The notes under the pieces are model-generated. The model was not told the DNA's origin, ran no database searches, and was given only the letters and a program-made list of their open reading frames with translations. DNA of 6,191 bases from Campylobacteraceae bacterium. Its GTDB lineage: Bacteria; Campylobacterota; Campylobacteria; Campylobacterales; Sulfurovaceae. Shown here piece by piece: positions 5,325-6,191 of this stretch. Each line of letters opens with the position of its first letter. The stretch's first letter is position 1. Where the stretch lies: positions 1 to 6,191 of the forward strand of contig JALVXO010000266.1 in the NCBI GenBank assembly GCA_027022775.1, written 5' to 3'. Position numbers and translations under genes: made by a program.

Positions 5325-5400
5325 CCCAAAATTTGCATTAGCCGATACATCATCTGCATTGGTCATTGGCAGCATGGGCACTGAAGCATTTCAGGGGTCA
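5325..5400. other. unexplained 76-bp segment between nuclease stump and L block copy B
   Basis: This segment is absent from copy A surroundings and from the nuclease gene. Read on the + strand from 5326, it is open for about 24 codons with a protein-like composition (PKFALADTSSALVIG...GTEAFQG); the minus strand also has an open frame. It may be a scrap of another gene brought in by the rearrangement. I do not recognise the protein. Confidence 0.4.
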
Positions 5401-5467
5401 GGGCTTAACTTTTAACTTTTTTACCTTCTCCGTATTGTAATAAGTTTCTCTCATCTCAAAGCTCCAG
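5401..5467. repeat. intergenic direct repeat, L block, copy B
   Basis: Second copy of the 67-bp L block, 327 bp from copy A and with 66 of 67 bases identical. Its right edge (CTCCAG) is where the MITE-like element is inserted. Confidence 0.9.
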
Positions 5468-5619
5468 AGAGTGCGCAAAAAGTCTAAAGTATTTGCTTTA
5501 ATCATCATTCTGATCGTAGAGAAGAATCTATTTACTACTGTTCTATCGAGATTCTTCGCTACGCTCAGAATGACTTAAATGGGTAATTTTACAGAAATTG
5601 TAACTTTTTACGCACTCTT
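5468..5619. mobile_element. MITE-like element inserted in the repeat's second copy
   Basis: A 152-bp non-coding element with 16-bp terminal inverted repeats AGAGTGCGYAAAAAGT: left 5468-5483, right 5603-5618 on the opposite strand, one mismatch. The direct repeat TCCAG occurs at 5463-5467 and 5620-5624 and can be read as a 5-bp target duplication. Removing the element and one TCCAG leaves L block, one base, R block, a tidy pre-insertion site. The exact right edge is uncertain by one or two bases. It carries no open frame, so it would need a transposase elsewhere in the genome. Inside is a second, larger palindrome (5505-5573). Confidence 0.7.
5505..5573. repeat. inner imperfect palindrome of the MITE-like element
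   Basis: The arms 5505-5529 (TCATTCTGATCGTAGAGAAG, then AATCT) and 5549-5573 (AGATTCTTCGCTACGCTCAG, then AATGA) are complementary at 23 of 25 positions around a 19-nt centre. The TCATTCTGA-GCGTAGCGAAGAATCT type of sequence is, from memory, a widespread intergenic palindrome in many bacterial phyla; this has not been checked here. Confidence 0.8.
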
Positions 5620-5625
5620 TCCAGC

Positions 5626-5714
5626 TTCGTAGCCAGTAAAATTCCTCCCAATATAAACAAATCAACAAATAAAACACCCAGTTGCAAATTTTATGCTAAA
5701 ATAACCAAAACACT
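5626..5714. repeat. intergenic direct repeat, R block, copy B (promoter of nuclease gene)
   Basis: This block is identical over all 89 bp to 5183-5271, 443 bp away. It ends 19 nt before ATG 5734 and supplies the promoter for that gene. Between R and the ATG the leader differs from copy A. Confidence 0.95.
5694..5702 (+). promoter_or_regulatory. extended -10 promoter of the nuclease gene
   Basis: TG-C-TAAAAT, identical to the copy at 5251. Predicted start is near 5709. AAGGG (5721-5725) lies 8 nt before ATG 5734. There is no -35 hexamer at 16-18 bp, as usual in this group. Confidence 0.6.
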
Positions 5715-5733
5715 ATACACAAGGGTTTTAAGC

Positions 5734-6099
5734 ATGGGCAAAAAAGATATTATATCTAAAGAAATATTAAAAAACATAGCAAGAGATATTTCAAAACATA
5801 TTCTCCATATTGACATAAAAGAAGATATGGAAATAATAAACCAGGAATTTACAAGGGTAGAATCAAGAGAAAGCGATTTGCTTTTTAGAAACGGTGATGA
5901 GATAGTTCATATCGAAATACAAAACGATAACCATAAACAGATGCATTTAAGAATGCTAAGATACTACAGTGATATTCTCTTTTTATACGAAAAGTATAAA
6001 GTCAGCCAATATTTAGTTTACATAGGAAAATCAAAATGCAATATGAAAGATAAAATAAAAAGAGAGGGACTGTTAGAAATTCCGTGTCAGCTTAGATAA
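5734..6099 (+). CDS. Rpn-like PD-(D/E)XK nuclease / putative transposase, 3'-truncated by an IS
   Basis: The 121-residue frame is the N-terminal catalytic part of the family often annotated as Rpn recombination-promoting nuclease or PD-(D/E)XK transposase-like protein; members cut DNA and typically run to about 250-300 residues. Visible are the N-terminal helix (MGKKDIISKEILKNIARDI), the core with E43, D48 in ESRESDLLF, and HIEIQ (59-63), with E61 and Q63 in place of the usual E-x-K. The helix HLRMLRYYSDILFLYEKY and the strand QYLVYIGK follow. From about residue 110 (KIKREG) the tail LLEIPCQLR no longer looks like the family, and an IS256-type transposase starts 24 nt after the stop, so the 3' half was probably displaced by that insertion. 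AAGGG lies 8 nt before the ATG. It is the better preserved of two paralogues; probably inactive, although the catalytic core remains. Confidence 0.75.
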   Translation: MGKKDIISKEILKNIARDISKHILHIDIKEDMEIINQEFTRVESRESDLLFRNGDEIVHIEIQNDNHKQMHLRMLRYYSDILFLYEKYKVSQYLVYIGKSKCNMKDKIKREGLLEIPCQLR

Positions 6100-6191
6100 A
6101 ATAATAAAAATGAAAGGACTGACATGGAAAGATTTGATTTTGACAAAGCAGTAAAAGAGTTATTGGCAGGTAAGAAGATAGGAGGGAAAGA
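6066..6191 (+). mobile_element. left end of an IS256-family insertion sequence (continues outside window)
   Basis: The left boundary is inferred from where the nuclease frame loses its family character; the segment starting near GGGACTGTTAGAAATTCCG (6067 on) is the likely terminal inverted repeat, set about 50 nt before a transposase start. It includes TGTCAG (6085-6090), repeated inverted as CTGACA (6119-6124). The right end and the target duplication lie outside the window, so the exact edge cannot be confirmed. Confidence 0.55.
6124..6191 (+). CDS. IS256-family transposase, N-terminus (partial)
   Basis: ATG 6124 has AAAGGA (6113-6118) 5 nt upstream and is open to the window end, giving 22 full residues: MERFDFDKAVKELLAGKKIG, then GK. 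A short acidic/aromatic start followed by a helix and a LxxGK(x)nGK turn is typical of the N-terminus of IS256 (mutator-type, DDE) transposases, which usually continue with a segment like GILTPLIKQLTEAAL and catalyse cut-and-copy transposition through a circular intermediate. The catalytic DDE residues are outside the window. The identification rests on a short stretch and on context (interruption of the nuclease gene), so the family call is moderate. Confidence 0.6.
   Translation, partial: MERFDFDKAVKELLAGKKIGGK

Noticed and set aside
5286..5384. A functional 32-codon gene
   Set aside because: Only the first 13 codons match a known gene nearby; the rest is fused unrelated sequence, so it is better read as a truncated remnant.
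5074..5714. CRISPR array
   Set aside because: There are only two copies of each repeat, they are far too long (67 and 89 bp), and the distance between them is not spacer-like.

Overview
The window looks like the chromosome of a Campylobacterota (Epsilonproteobacteria) species, probably a free-living Sulfurimonas/Sulfurovum-type relative. The base composition is AT-rich, candidate promoters are extended -10 boxes of the form TGN-TAWAAT without a clear -35, ribosome binding sites are AAAGGA/AAGGAG, and the pseudopilins have the leader and helix style (FTMIEL...PKLSATRDDA) common in that group. The placement rests on style and gene content, not on a database match.

Layout. Bases 1-218 hold the C-terminal part of a GNAT acetyltransferase, followed 7 nt later by a complete MFS permease (226-1383, +). 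This converges with uvrB (1411-3387, -), the helicase-like damage-recognition subunit of nucleotide excision repair, which starts at TTG. A divergent promoter region (3388-3555) contains a long hairpin built of heptamer repeats. It is followed on the + strand by two small unrecognised genes (3556-3789, a highly charged coiled coil; 3813-4031, a small alpha/beta protein). A phased A-tract region with a good promoter then leads into two tandem paralogous pseudopilins (4146-4601 and 4641-5063), separated by a hairpin terminator. Both pseudopilins keep the same four cysteines.

The last 1.1 kb (5064-6191) is repeat-rich and mobile. A two-block intergenic repeat (L of 67 bp, R of 89 bp) occurs twice. 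The R blocks are identical and carry the promoter of a PD-(D/E)XK (Rpn-like) nuclease gene. Behind the first copy the gene survives only as about 13 codons. The second copy is split by a 152-bp MITE-like element with 16-bp inverted ends, a 5-bp putative target duplication and an inner 25-bp imperfect palindrome. The nuclease gene behind the second copy (5734-6099) runs for about 110 codons and then appears to be cut off by the left end of an IS256-family element, whose transposase begins at 6124 and leaves the window.

The left half therefore looks like stable chromosome (repair, transport, pilus-like assembly) and the right end like an accumulation point for insertions and duplicated nuclease genes. 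No tRNA, rRNA, CRISPR or recognisable riboswitch was seen.
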